Source: Molanna angustata
Taxonomy: Eukaryota; Arthropoda; Insecta; Trichoptera; Molannidae
Assembly (NCBI GenBank): GCA_963576475.1
Contig: OY754987.1
Coordinates: 4,934,036-4,998,035, forward strand
Direction: 5' to 3'
Length of the DNA: 64,000 nt
Every line of letters starts with the position of its first letter. Position 1 is the stretch's first letter. Of this stretch, positions 46,592 through 57,189 are shown in pieces. The translations under genes and the position numbers were made by a program. Under the pieces are notes generated by a model, which did not search any database, was not told the origin of the DNA, and worked only from the letters and a program-made list of their open reading frames with translations.

Positions 46592-47273
46592 GAGGGGGAC
46601 TGCTGCCAACGTACCTATTTTTCAATTTGAAATTCCATCATTATTTCTTATCAAATCGTTTTGAAAAAAATAATTTAGATAGTTTGGGAATTAATAAAGG
46701 AAAATATATCTTTACTTTTTAATAATGTTATGTATAAATTCTTATAGAAAAATAATGGCATACCCCGATTTTCAACTTTTATCTTATATTTTTTATAAAA
46801 TATAAGGCGTAGTTCAACATATTTTTTTTTAATTAAAGAAGACAAAAATATCTAACAAAATATGATGTGACGTTGCATTAATGCTTCAAGTTTAGTAAAT
46901 ACACCAAAAAAACATTTATTTTCCATTCAGCGCCATTGCGATATAAAAGTTTTTTTGGTTTATTAACTTAACCTGATGCATTAATGCAACGTTACATCGT
47001 ATTTTTCCAGATATTTTGATCTTCTTTATAAAACAAAATAATGCTCGATACCTACCTTATAGTTTTTTTTTTATAAATTTAAGATAAATGTCAAAAATCG
47101 GGGTATTCTTATTATTTTCCTACAAGAACATATACAGAACATAATTAAAAATTCAAGGTCTATTTTTCTTTATAATATCCAAACTATCTAGGTTATTTTT
47201 TCAAAATGATTAGTTTTGTAGGAATGATGCAAATTCAAATTGAAAAATAGGTACGTTGGTAGCAGTCAACCTC
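46592..47273. mobile_element. TTAA-flanked foldback element, copy 2 (682 bp)
   Basis: Ends GAGGGGGACTGCTGCCAACG and, reverse-complemented, GAGGTTGACTGCTGCCAACG. TTAA flanks both sides (46588-46591, 47274-47277). Collinear with copy 1 at 27481-28170. It sits within the CTCCTCAC element between GTGCTTC and TTTTTTAACTG. Confidence 0.92.
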
Positions 47274-47684
47274 TTAATTTTTTAACTGTCAAATATTTCT
47301 GACCCCAAGCTTAGGAATCTTAAAATTTGATATTTTATTTACAAATTGCAAAAAAGGCATCACTTTCATAGAATGGCATCGGATAATTATCAAGTTTTGA
47401 AAATTATTAAAAATATGTAATAGAGCAAACTCATTTCATGAGAATGCTGAAAATTTTCCACATTTGAATACTTTGAGGAGTGACTTGATAGTAAGGAGTA
47501 TAGCGTTGGCCTCAACCCACTCGTTTTAAAGAATGAATATATCCTTGTAACAAGTACATATACATCGTCATTAGGTTTACGATAAAAAGAATGTTATGAC
47601 AGCTTAATGCACAAAGTAGGATTGATTGCGAAAGACAATCTCTTGCAACCAACCCAATTCAATTAATTATCAAAAAAATCTTCT

Positions 47685-47866
47685 GATTAACCGAACTCGG
47701 TTAATAAATCTAAAAATAAACCGAAATGTAGTGACTATAAAACATTTGGTTTTGTGCACACAGCCAAACAGTACAGTCATAAATAGATTAACTTTTATTA
47801 CTGATAACAAAGATTTGGCTAAAACGCAGGTAGCCAGTTCAGTTGTCATAATATTTTTTTAGTGTA
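47685..47866 (+). mobile_element. CACTG MITE, 5' end degraded
   Basis: ACCGAAATGTAGTGACTATA, AAACATTTGGTTTTGTGCAC and GGTAGCCAGTTCAGTTGTCA followed by a TTTTTTTAGTGTA end match 61050-61261. The left terminal CACTGAAAAAA is not preserved. Confidence 0.8.
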
Positions 47867-47949
47867 TAGAATCAAATCAATTTGATGTTTTGCGTATCTT
47901 GGGTTGGTTGCAAGAGATTGCCTTTCGCAATCAATCCTACTTTGTGCAT

Positions 47950-48200
47950 TTCATCATCAATCATCATCATCATCAGTGGCTCCACAGCCCAGGATGGGCC
48001 TTGGCCTCCTCAAGGAATCGTTTCCATTGCACCCTATCCATGGCCTTTTCTCTGCAATTCCGCACACCGGCTATCTGAAGGTCCCTCTCAACTCCATCCA
48101 TCCATCGCAGTTTCGGCCTTCCCACACCCCTTCTACCCTCCAGACGCGCTGTGAGGATTCTTTTTGGTGTCTGGTCATCTTCCAATCTTTGAGCATTTAG
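47950..48200 (-). pseudogene. LINE-B ORF2 C-terminus
   Basis: The minus strand reads LEDDQTPKRILTARLEGRRG, VGRPKLRWMDGVERDLQIAG, VRNCREKAMDRVQWKRFLEE and AKAHPGLWSH, with GATGATGATTGATGATG as a 3' tail. Typical RTE-like ending; about 75 codons remain in one frame. Confidence 0.87.
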
Positions 48201-48229
48201 TCGTCATAATATTTTTTCAGTGTGTGGTG

Positions 48230-48690
48230 ACAATGCTTTCACATTGATATCTTCCCTGAACTGCGCCCGACATATAGGTTATTTTTTAGCTTGTTTACAT
48301 ACTGCATACTTCCTTGTTTACACATACATACAAAAATATCATTCATCGACTCTCGTCAGGGAAAAAAATCCTATGTTTATGTATAGCAACTATATTATAT
48401 GCCATAATTAAATATTTAATTTTTTTTTATATAAAAAATGAATATCGCTTGATAACTTTCACAACCTCGTATCTCAAAAAGCTGCATTCTCATATCCATA
48501 AATAAACAATGTTATTAAAGGCTTAAAGAAATAAAAAAAATGCAATTAATGAATTCCTTAGATGCATCATTGAATGAACTTTCAATCCACATTAACAGAA
48601 AAATAAAAAATAAATTGTTTAGAGAAAGTCACGAAGGTTTTAGTGTCTCCTGTAAAATTATACTTTTTGAGATACGAGATTGTGAAAGTT
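48230..48690. other. AT-rich intergenic sequence
   Basis: Contains an imperfect inverted pair around 48460-48485 (CACAACCTCGTATCTCAAAA) and 48664-48690 (TTTTTGAGATACGAGATTGT), possibly MITE ends ~230 bp apart. No gene seen. Confidence 0.45.
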
Positions 48691-48708
48691 ATCCAGCGAT
48701 ATGTCCTT

Positions 48709-48862
48709 GATAAACAAGTACATATACATCTTCCTACGTTCCCTAAAATAAGCAAATAAATGCTTGTGCTATAGGCGAACGAAATCGGTCGAGGCAGGAT
48801 TCGAACTCGCGACCACTGGATTACTAGCCCAGCGCGCTAACCGCTCTGCCACCGACCCATCC
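48709..48862 (-). mobile_element. SINE-2, antisense
   Basis: On the minus strand: GGGTCGGTGGCAGAGCGGTT, AGCGCGCTGGGCTAGTAATC, CAGTGGTCGCGAGTTCGAAT and CCTGCCTCGACCGATTTCGT. The anticodon loop CTAGTAA is intact (Thr AGT-like). It continues into the SINE-2 body, so it is not a tRNA gene. Confidence 0.88.
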
Positions 48863-48879
48863 ATATGTCAACAGTCTCC

Positions 48880-48960
48880 ATAGTGTGGCAACTTGTTATG
48901 AGATGCGTGTTAAATTGATTTTTGACACGAATAATACCTGTTATTTGAAATAATATTAAG
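48880..48960 (+). repeat. SINE-1 tail fragment
   Basis: GTCTCCATAGTGTGGCAACT and GCGTGTTAAATTGATTTTTG match the SINE-1 3' half. Confidence 0.7.
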
Positions 48961-48964
48961 TAAA

Positions 48965-49455
48965 ATATATATCTGAAATAAGATATCTTGTATGACTTGA
49001 GATGGGTATCTTGATATACCTACCACAATTTCTTTGTTAAAGTATTGTTAGATTGTATCAATAAATTGCTCTATGAATGTGTCATCACAATAGCTGCTTG
49101 CTTTTAATAATTCTATCAACTCGGTAAATATATATTTCATTTTTAATAATTTAATTTATATGTAGGTAAGGCCCCCGGTTGTTTCGCTACTCTCACCACC
49201 ACCCGCTCTGCATATTGGGACTGAAAACGGCCCCTTCACAGAACGATATGTGAACGACAAGAAAAAAATGCATAGCACGAAAAGTAGCTCATGGAGCCCT
49301 CTAGATTAGCAATCTCGACACCATAGTGCAAAAGAACAATCGACGACTGTGAATGGAAGATTCACGTTCGTGGACTTATCAGGTGTAAATATCAGGGGTA
49401 TGAACAAAATTTCTGAAAAAATTAACCTACTGGGAATCTAACAATAGTAAGGCAC
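48965..49455. other. Intergenic sequence, no gene seen
   Basis: A less AT-rich patch (49165-49430) has no recognised similarity. Confidence 0.4.
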
Positions 49456-49459
49456 CATA

Positions 49460-49692
49460 ATTGTGACAAAACTTTTTAAAGGCTTTAAAATTGTTCTTCG
49501 AGATCACAAAATCCGCGTGACCAATGGGACCTTGAAGAGGCCCACGGACAGCAACGAGGAGCTCCGATCTATAAGAGTACACCATTGGTTGGCAACAATC
49601 CCGCAGAATATGTTCCGAAGTTTGGTCTGGGCACTGACAGAACTGACATGAGGCAAAGGAGGCAATATTAAATCCCTCCGGTTGAGGCTGTT
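49460..49692 (-). pseudogene. LINE ORF2 C-terminal zinc-knuckle region
   Basis: The minus strand reads QPQPEGFNIASFASCQFCQC, PDQTSEHILRDCCQPMVYSY and RSELLVAVRGPLQGPIGHAD. This is the CxxC...DxTxxHxLxxC ending that follows the RNase H domain in Jockey/I/R1-type ORF2. One frame is open across the fragment. Confidence 0.75.
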
Positions 49693-49693
49693 G

Positions 49694-49825
49694 TTGGTGT
49701 AATGGATGAGTGGTTAGCGCGCTGGGTTAGTAATCTAGTGGTCGCGAGTTCGAATCCTGCCACGACCTATGGCATACGGATGTACATTAATATGCGCCCT
49801 CAAACACGAAAAATTATTGTTAATA
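49694..49825 (+). mobile_element. SINE-2 head
   Basis: TTGGTGTAATGGATGAGTGG, TTAGCGCGCTGGGTTAGTAA and CGCGAGTTCGAATCCTGCCA. The body then diverges (CATACGGATGTACATTAATA), so it may be a subfamily or chimeric copy. Confidence 0.75.
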
Positions 49826-50170
49826 AACATATACATAAAATAAATATTTAGAGGTTTTTTTAATAGCAAGTAAAGTACCTAATTAAAATATCAAAATAGT
49901 AAAAAAAACTCAGTCGATAGATAATTTTCATATTCTCTTTCGATTGAAGTAAAAATCTACTTCATATGTTTTTTTTTATTTAAAAAAAAATAAAAAAAGG
50001 GTATTATTAAAATTTAATTTTAGAAACAACTTCTTTAAATTTATTAACTTTTTACGATATTTAAAAAAATACCTTTTCTTCACCAAAAAATATTGTAGGT
50101 ATATAACAGATTTCGTGGTATACAATATTTTTTCGTATTTCATATATTAGAAGGTTATATATTTTTTTTA
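49826..50170. other. AT-rich spacer
   Basis: No supported feature. Confidence 0.4.
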
Positions 50171-50178
50171 TTTATTTA

Positions 50179-50811
50179 CTAGCTTTTGTGTCCCGCCGTT
50201 GGTCAAGAATGTAAATTAGTGAAGGAATAAGCAATCGTTTGTATAATATTGTCACACAAAATTTTTGCTAATTCGTACTATGAAAAGTAATTTTAAATTT
50301 AATTGAGTTTAAGCGTTGTAAAATGTTCAAGTGATGGCCACAACCCATTTTTTTATATATAAGTAAGTACATACAATTTCTGCACACATGGACCATGGGA
50401 AATGGTTTTAAATATGACTGATTATAAAGAGACATCGCTGTAAAGAGTTTGGTTTTGGCCACAACCCCTATTTTTTTATACTGTCATCGAACGCAAATAA
50501 TGTGTTTTAAATATTTAGTAATTTTGGATGGTGGTTAAATGGTTTAAAAATTTATTAAACAAAAGTACTGAAAAGATTCTAGTGTTGGTCACATCCTATT
50601 CGTATTTATATTTTTCGTCAAGTGTGCATACCTATAGTTTATTATATTGTTGCACAATAAAACTGATAGACTTAAAACTGACACAAAAGTGTACATTACA
50701 GAAGAAGACTTAAACTATGTTAAGAAGAAGTCTTAAATAGTTTTTAATTTGAATATAAACGTTGTGAAGTTGTGTTGAGTCCAGTAATGGCCACAACCCC
50801 GATTTTTTATT
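50179..50811 (-). mobile_element. Helitron-like unit, third partial copy
   Basis: Begins ACTAGCTTTTGTGTCCCGCC and follows the first ~630 bp of the 31.7- and 34.7-kb copies (GCAATCGTTTGTATAATATT, GTTCAAGTGATGGCCACAAC). It ends abruptly at the perfect hairpin. Confidence 0.82.
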
Positions 50812-50862
50812 ATATTGTCATCAAAATCAAATGTGTATCACATTTGATTTTGATGACAATAT
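50812..50862. other. Perfect 24-bp hairpin
   Basis: Arms 50812-50835 and 50839-50862 (ATATTGTCATCAAAATCAAA... and its complement) with a TAT loop. The left arm is Helitron-like sequence; the right arm is its exact inverse. Confidence 0.95.
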
Positions 50863-50920
50863 GCAATAGGCAAAGCCTGTTCTGAGGTAATTCTACCAAT
50901 AATTATGCAATAAAATAAAG

Positions 50921-51152
50921 TCGGCCTTAGTGGCTCTGTTGGTTAGGTAACTGACTGCTGATCCAAAGCTCCCGGGTTCATATCCCGGTGGAGACACAGT
51001 TTTTGATTGTGTTTTCAGTCTGGATCTGTGAGACGGTTAATATCGTAAGTCTCCAGAATGTGGCAAGTTGTTTTTGGGTGCGTGTTAAATTAATATTTGA
51101 CATAGTAACTGTTAGTTGCCCGTGAAGTTATGTAAAATAAAATAAATAAAAA
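50921..51152 (+). mobile_element. SINE-1, sense, near full length
   Basis: TCGGCCTTAGTGGCTCTGTT, GGTTAGGTAACTGACTGCTG, box B GGGTTCATATCCCGG, GGTTAATATCGTAAGTCTCC, a GTTAGTTGCCCGTGAAG end and an (AAAT)n tail. Confidence 0.9.
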
Positions 51153-51308
51153 AATAGTGTGCATTATTGTGTGCATCCGTATGCCCAAGGTAAATAAGGT
51201 CCTTAAAAGGTAAAGGTACCATATTTTTATTCACTTAGTCATTTTAGATTTAGCGTTATATGCCAATAATTACATTTTTTTGATTCTTAAAAAATGGAGG
51301 GGCGGCCT

Positions 51309-51864
51309 ATTCCGACTGTCGATTTGTTCAAGATAGGCAGTTCAACACATAAATTTATCAAAAAAAAATGTTTGTCATAGTATAAAATTTTTGAACAACT
51401 CTGGAATTTTTTGAAATATATATTAAAGATTTTATGTTTGTCTATGTTTATAACAAATTTCAGCGTTCTAGCTTTTATGGTTTCTGAGATATATCGAAAA
51501 ATAAAGTAAAAATTCAAAAGTTGATAACCACTGACTGAAACAAAAATTCATAATTCTATGTATAAAAGTTTTGTAGGCCTATAACTATTTATATATTCTG
51601 AAATTTTGGGCTTTGTAAATTGAGCGGATCAAAAGTTATAAGGGACGGACGGACACACACACAGACACACGAAATGTTCTACTCCGAATTCTGAGTAAAT
51701 CCGTATATAGAACATATATGCTGCGAAGTCTCTAAGTTGGTGTTTTTTGACTTCAAAAACCGTGAAAAATATAGACCCTACATACAAATCTCGCGTATCC
51801 TGGCTTGATACTTTGTCGATATGTTAAGAGAACAAAGTTCTCTTGAACAAACAGTTGGAATACG
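51309..51864 (+). mobile_element. HP element, most complete copy
   Basis: The left end CCTATTCCGACTGTCGATTT (then GTTCAAG) and the reverse complement of the right end CCGTATTCCAACTGTTTGTT (then CAAGAGAAC) are inverted repeats. A hairpin (AAGAGAACAAAGTTCTCTTG) lies just inside the right end. ~556 bp, non-coding, with an internal ACACACACAGACACAC tract. Confidence 0.85.
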
Positions 51865-51869
51865 GCCCT

Positions 51870-52310
51870 GACAGCCAGCAACAAGAGTAAGACATTGCAG
51901 ATTATGTACGTACCTATATATTATATAGATATATATCTGCTGACGTTAGGAAGTCAAGGTGAACGCTTGGCTCCAATACCATGCACTTTATATTAGGTAT
52001 ATCAACTTGTTGAGGAAAAGGTTATGCACGATTAACATACATATTATTGTGCATTGACTACCGTTCAACCACAGACCAATAAACTAATAGACATGACATA
52101 AGCGTAATACCTCGGTACCTACAACCAGCGTGACTGTGCCACCAAAATTTGATGGCAGTCAGTATAACGTATTTAAATATTTCGGAATGACAATTTTATT
52201 GAAACAGTACAGTAAACAGTACAAATACCAAAAAATACATGTTGTAAACAAAGAGATTGTAATTTCGAAAGTCAAATACTTTTAATTTTATATAAACGTG
52301 TTATCCGATT
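51870..52310. other. Intergenic sequence, no gene seen
   Basis: No recognised feature. Confidence 0.4.
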
Positions 52311-52317
52311 TATTATT

Positions 52318-52795
52318 AAACATTGACAGTGTTATTTATAAAAATAAATTTGGTTCAATTGAACCCGGTTCAAAGTCTTATTCTGATATTCAAATATTCT
52401 CATACAAGAATTATTTATTCTTATTGTGATGTAGCTTTCGGCCAGGAGATCATTGATTATCTGGCAGCCATTAGTTGCATACTCATTTTGCGTTACCCAG
52501 GGTGTACCACGTGGAGGCGAGCAGCTTTACACCCTTAGCGACGGAGCGATCGAATACGTCAGGAACCTGGACTTAAATATCTGACAAGCAGGAATCTTGA
52601 CCCTGCGCTCAACTTTAACATAATAATATCTATATATATTACTATAATCATAATATTCTAATTTGTGATGTACTGTGCTGCCATACGATAAATAAATAAA
52701 TATTTATTCTTATATAAGAATATTTGAATTTCAGAATAAGACTTTGAACCGGGTTCAATTGAACCAAATTAACATAAATAACACTGTGAATGTGT
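52318..52795. mobile_element. Inverted-repeat element with ~90-bp arms
   Basis: Left arm ACAGTGTTATTTATAAAAAT, GGTTCAATTGAACCCGGTTC and AAAGTCTTATTCTG matches the reverse complement of the right arm (52705-52790), with a few differences. The ~290-bp centre is less AT-rich (52440-52620), without a clear frame. Class unknown. Confidence 0.82.
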
Positions 52796-52812
52796 TTGGA
52801 ATACGCGGGTTG

Positions 52813-52864
52813 TTTCTATTTATTTATTTATTTTCTAAAAAGAAAATAAATAAATAAATAGAAA
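52813..52864. other. Perfect 24-bp AT-rich hairpin
   Basis: TTTCTATTTATTTATTTATT plus TTCT, loop AAAA, then the exact complement. May arise from inverted (ATTT)n. Confidence 0.9.
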
Positions 52865-52897
52865 GAAAATAAATTAATAACGTCAAAACCTCGTTTT

Positions 52898-53282
52898 TAC
52901 TCCTCACTAACCCCAAGGGGATAGTGGGGAGCTATGATTTCGCAATTTTAAGAGTATTTTTTATTGCAGATTATCAACTTGTATCATGCTGAGATTGTAT
53001 TCTGAAAGTTTCATCACAATGTATCTGTGTGTGTGCGTGATATGTGCTGCGTGCTGTGTGTTATGTACGGCGTGATAATTTTACTTTATCGATTATATAC
53101 TGAAGTACCTACTCATTCGATTATTTTCAAATTTTGCAAATATGTATATCTAATACTCGCTTAGACCCCATTAGATTTTGAAGGAAATCTGAATAGTGCT
53201 TCTCATTGTTTTAACTGTCAAATATTTCAAAGTGATCCCAAGCTCAGGAAACTTAAAATTTGAAATTTTTATTTTCAAATTG
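52898..53282 (+). mobile_element. CTCCTCAC element, right end replaced
   Basis: ACTCCTCACTAACCCCAAGG, GATAGTGGGGAGCTATGATT, TATCTGTGTGTGTGCGTG and TTTTAACTGTCAAATATTTC. It stops near 53282 where LINE-A begins. It retains only a short TG run. Confidence 0.85.
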
Positions 53283-53640
53283 GTAAGAATTATCGATTTG
53301 AAAATTGGAAAGAAATATCGTAAGTAAGATGAAAATAAATGCCCTAAGGTGGTTCGGCCACATAGAAGTAATGAGTGATCACCGTCTGACAAAAAAAGTA
53401 TACAAGTCTGATAAAAGAGGAACGAAAAGTAGAGGTCGGCCAAGAAAAAGTTGGCACGATCACATAAATGGGATTTTGAAAGATGGTGATGTTAGAAGTA
53501 AGAATAATAGAAGAGCGTGTATGAGACGATGTATGGACGTGAATGAAGCGAGGAATGTATGTCAAGATAGAGGAGTCTGGTGTTCGGTTCTCTCTGCCTA
53601 CCCCAAATAGGGAAATGGCGTGATGGTATGGTGGTATGGT
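53283..53640 (+). pseudogene. LINE-A ORF2 C-terminus, best copy
   Basis: The frame reads SKMKINALRWFGHIEVMSDH, RLTKKVYKSDKRGTKSRGRP, RKSWHDHINGILKDGDVRSK and ARNVCQDRGVWCSVLSAYPK-stop, then GCGTGATGGTATGGTGGTAT. It is the distal part of a non-LTR ORF2, past the RT palm, with the LRWxGH and GRPxxxW motifs. About 100 codons are open, so this copy is young; it is 5'-truncated and lacks RT catalytic motifs. Confidence 0.88.
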
Positions 53641-53654
53641 AAATTGGTAAAAAT

Positions 53655-53765
53655 CTCTAGTATTTGGCAACTTGTTATTGAGTGCGTATTAAATAAATAT
53701 TTGACATAGTACCTACCTACCTGTTCGTTGCCCGAGAAGCGACATTTAATAAATAAATAAATAAT
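53655..53765 (+). repeat. SINE-1 tail
   Basis: CTAGTATTTGGCAACTTGTT, CGTATTAAATAAATATTTGA and TCGTTGCCCGAGAAGCGACA, then (AAAT)n. It contains CTACCTACCT inserted in the TACCTG word. Confidence 0.8.
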
Positions 53766-53962
53766 GTTTCGATATGGTTTAAAGATAACTTAAATACGTG
53801 TTATATCACTATCTAACATTAGCCAATATAAAATATATTTTATATACTTAAAACATACTTACCTAGGCATGAACAATTTATTATGTATAGGAACAGACCC
53901 GGATTAGGGAAATGCAGCGCCCTGAATTTTTTTTTTCGTGGTTAAGAGGGCATAAAACGCTA

Positions 53963-54080
53963 AATCTAATGACTGATAACATGATTAAAACCAACTAATA
54001 CACTATGAAGTTACATTTAAATAAGAGTAACTATTGCGTATGTCGAAAAGAGTTTATGCGTAATTTTAATTGTCAAAAAC
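53963..54080 (+). repeat. Interspersed repeat Y, fragment
   Basis: GAGGGCATAAAACGCTAAAT and CACTATGAAGTTACATTTAA match the left part of 60260-60540. Confidence 0.75.
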
Positions 54081-54183
54081 ATCTAAACATATTCATAATA
54101 TTTATTTTAATTAATTAGGTATTCTCTATAACTTCGCTGATTTTTTTTTATAGTAACAAAATTTCAAGTAACCACTGAACTAT

Positions 54184-54335
54184 ATGCACTACGTACCTAC
54201 TACCTACATAATACAAATCAGTGATATAAAAGAATTTATTTTTAGTGTTTGTACTTTTATTGATGTAAATCACCGACTTACAATAGTGCTTCCACTCTTT
54301 TCTATGAAAAAAACTCAACCAACTCTTTTCTGTCG
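54184..54335 (+). repeat. Duplicated segment Z, copy 1
   Basis: GTGATATAAAAGAATTTATT, AAATCACCGACTTACAATAG, TGCTTCCACTCTTTTCTATG and CTTTTCTGTCGATACATTG are repeated at 57797-57935. The AATAGTGCTTCCACTCTTTT part equals the SINE-3 start. Confidence 0.75.
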
Positions 54336-54336
54336 A

Positions 54337-54678
54337 TACATTGAAAAAAAAATGTTAACAGAAACAAAATTTCACCCTAAAAATAACCGAACTTTAGTGA
54401 CTATAAAACATTTGGTTTTGTGCAACTAAAGGTTTTTTGCACACAGCCTAACCGTACAGTTATAAATATATTGACCTTTATTACTAATGACAAAGGTTAT
54501 TTTTTTTTTATTTTTTTTTTATTTCAATTTACGGTTTGATAACCTTTTACACATACAAGTATACATAATATATTAAAATCAACAGAATTAAAAAAAAACA
54601 AATAAAAACAAATAAATATATAAATATTATGCTAAAACACAGATAGCCAGTTCATTTATCATATTTTTTTTCAGTGCA
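54337..54678 (+). mobile_element. CACTG MITE, interrupted by AT-rich sequence
   Basis: ATTGAAAAAAAAATGTTAAC at the left, CCGAACTTTAGTGACTATAA, AAAGGTT, then an AT-rich insert (~54500-54640), then ACAGATAGCCAGTTCATTTA and TTTTTTTTCAGTG. Confidence 0.75.
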
Positions 54679-54794
54679 TGTGTCGTAGACAGGGCTGGAT
54701 AAATCAAAGAAAAATCAGGAACAAGAAGTCAGGGCGGTTGTCTTAAAAAGGGCGCTTAAAATTATAAAATGTTAATCATATAAATCAAAAATTC

Positions 54795-54855
54795 GCAGGT
54801 ATGGCGCTCGGTTCTCTTTGCGTGCCCGGATAGAGGCTAGGAATGATGGTGTGTA
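54795..54855 (+). repeat. Possible LINE-A tail
   Basis: GGTATGGCGCTCGGTTCTCT, TTGCGTGCCCGGATAGAGGC and TAGGAATGATGGTGTGTATG resemble the terminal codons and tail of LINE-A. Short and diverged. Confidence 0.4.
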
Positions 54856-55004
54856 TGTTAAAAATCCCGCTTTGTCATTTTAGACCCGATGTAATTTAAC
54901 ATTATTTTAAATTATTCTACATTTAAGATTCAAAAAAAAAAATGGGGGGGCGGATTTAAATATATTGCTACGGGCGCAAAAACACGTTTATCCGGCCCTG
55001 GTCG

Positions 55005-55255
55005 TAGAGAAATAAATATTTTATGTGCTTGAAGAGTGCAGAAAATCAAAATGAATGTTTGTGATGGTCTCTTCATTTCAAGTCAGGGTTTTTCTAAAAA
55101 TTTAAAAATATAGCAAAATTCGGGTTTCCGATAATTTAAATCACGCGGTAAATACTTTTTAGCACACGCGATAGTTATCCTTACTAACACGTAACTTCAT
55201 AGTGCATTGAGCTGTTTTAATATACTTATCATGTAGCATTATATGCCCTTTTAAG
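55005..55255 (-). repeat. Interspersed repeat Y, antisense
   Basis: Reverse complement of 60260-60540: GTCGTAGAGAAATAAATATT, GTTTCCGATAATTTAAATCA, CATAGTGCATTGAGCTGTTT and ATTATATGCCCTTTTAAGT. Confidence 0.82.
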
Positions 55256-55475
55256 TAGATCCATCTCTGTGTACCTACGTTCCTAATAACTTGATAAGAA
55301 GGTCGGTAGGTATATAAGTGACAATTGAATATAATATACCTAGATACCTATATAGTGTTTTTACTTACATATATGTAGATATATACATACATACCACAAA
55401 GATATCACAATTTTTTCCACTTATCGATAAAACTATTTACAAGGTTTTACCAAATTGACGCTTTTATACAGAGGT

Positions 55476-55598
55476 AGTCAATTTTTTCGACTAAATAATT
55501 TCACTGACGCCGTGATAGTTAATTTATTCGACTAAATAATTAAATTGACGCCGTGATAGTTAATTTATTCGACAAAATAATTTGATTGACACCGTGAT
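55476..55598. repeat. 41-bp minisatellite, 3 copies
   Basis: AGTTAATTTATTCGACTAAA plus TAATTAAATTGACGCCGTGAT occurs three times in tandem. Looser copies of AATCAATTTATTCGACA occur at ~55670, 55712 and 56298. Confidence 0.85.
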
Positions 55599-55599
55599 G

Positions 55600-56810
55600 C
55601 AAATATACCTAATCAAGTTATCTTATTAAAAATAATAAAATATAGGTACTCTCTGACCTAAAAGAATCAATTTATTTGACAAATATACATGACACCACGT
55701 GCTCCAGAGATAATCAATTTATTCGACATTATGTATAATAATAGGTAACGAGATTAAAAGACTTTGGCATTCTCGTAAAATAATAATATTATCGTTCATT
55801 ATTTCAGCCACTAGCATTATTCCAAAATCGTTAATTCGTAATTTAGAAATTATAGATTTATCGAAAAACTTAATAATAAAAATGCAAAAAACGGTTATAA
55901 TGAATACATGTAGAATCGTAAAGATTTTTTAAACGTTAATATTCGGGAATCAGTAGGGTTGTTAGGTAGTATAGAGACCTCCTCAGAGCCTAATCCTTTG
56001 ATATGTTAAGTATCTGGATGGGTGAACTATTCCCAATTGAAAGCTTGATGATGCGTTTGTTGCATTTTATTTTGCTCTTTTAAATAATTTACAATTTACG
56101 CATTGATCTGCTAATTCTTTTGAGGAAGTGTACCTACCTATAATGGTAATAATAATAATTGAGTGTTATTATTTGTAGTGCTTAATTGTTATTAATATCA
56201 TTAGTAAATCGGCCAGCGCCGTAAAAAAAAAGTATTAGGTACAATAATAAATTGAACTCTGAAAATGAAATAGTAAAATTGACTATGTGATCCAAAGTGA
56301 ATCAATTTATTCGGCAAAATTATTAAATCGACCTGTGTTCCAGATAAAAACAACTAAGTTTAATCCGTGATTTGACAAAAAATAAATTGATTTCGTGGTC
56401 CGGAGATTTTACAGAAAAATGTAAAAAAATCTTCATTTAGTTGAACATACAAAATTCTACATTTAATTATTAAAGAAATACGGAAAATAATAAAAAAATA
56501 AATACTCCTTTAATTCCTAATTTTGACGCCATTTTTCGTCATACAAAAATACCCGTCAATTGGCAACTGATATACCATTCTGTATGAAATATGTATTTTA
56601 TTGGTAAGATATATGTAGGTACCTACACAATAGTACCTAAATTGTGTAAAACATAACGAAGTATTGTTTTTTACTTACTTTCTATGGAGATAATCTAAGT
56701 ATAGGTACCTGTTTCGTTGAAAATCTCTTCCCGCTCTAATCACGATTAATATATCCACAAAAGGATATATTAATATTAAAATAGATTTTTTTATAAGTAG
56801 ATATTTTATT
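55600..56810. other. AT-rich intergenic sequence
   Basis: Scattered relatives of the 41-bp unit but no gene in ~1.2 kb. Confidence 0.5.
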
Positions 56811-56814
56811 CTTC

Positions 56815-57186
56815 TTCTTCGTCGTGTAATAGGTCATTTGACCTGTTTGTGAAAGTGGACTTTCCTGGGATGACGAGAACCAACTATCCTTTAATCTATT
56901 CGCAGGTCTTCCGGATGATCTTCTGTTGGGCATTGCTGTCTTTTAATTTGACAATTCTATCGTCGTCCATGCCTTCGACGTGACGGCCTCTCAAGAAGCG
57001 TCTTCTGCTATACGTTCCCATCTTGATATGTCCTCGGCACCACATATAGACCTGATCGTCTCATTTATGATGCTGTCCCTGAGGGTTCTTTCAGCAATGT
57101 AGCGCAGGTTCATCATTTCAGCAGCTCTGAGACAGCTTTTTGTTCTGTTGGAGTCGGCTCTAACTTCTATCCCGTATGTCAGGATT
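56815..57186 (-). pseudogene. RTE-like LINE ORF2 fragment
   Basis: The minus strand reads LTYGIEVRADSNRTKSCLRA, AEMMNLRYIAERTLRDSIIN, ETIRSICGAEDISRWERIAE then DAS-stop. After a frameshift it reads AMPNRRSSGRPANRLKDSW. It follows the LTYGxE...RxxxxMxxLRxIxxxTxRDxxxNxxIRxxC...WxR pattern of RTE/BovB-type proteins. A (GAAGAA)n tail lies at 56810. Confidence 0.82.
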
Positions 57187-57189
57187 TAT

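Noticed and set aside
50921..50995. tRNA gene
   Set aside because: Box A and B are present but no proper anticodon or acceptor stems, and it continues into the SINE-1 body shared by many copies.
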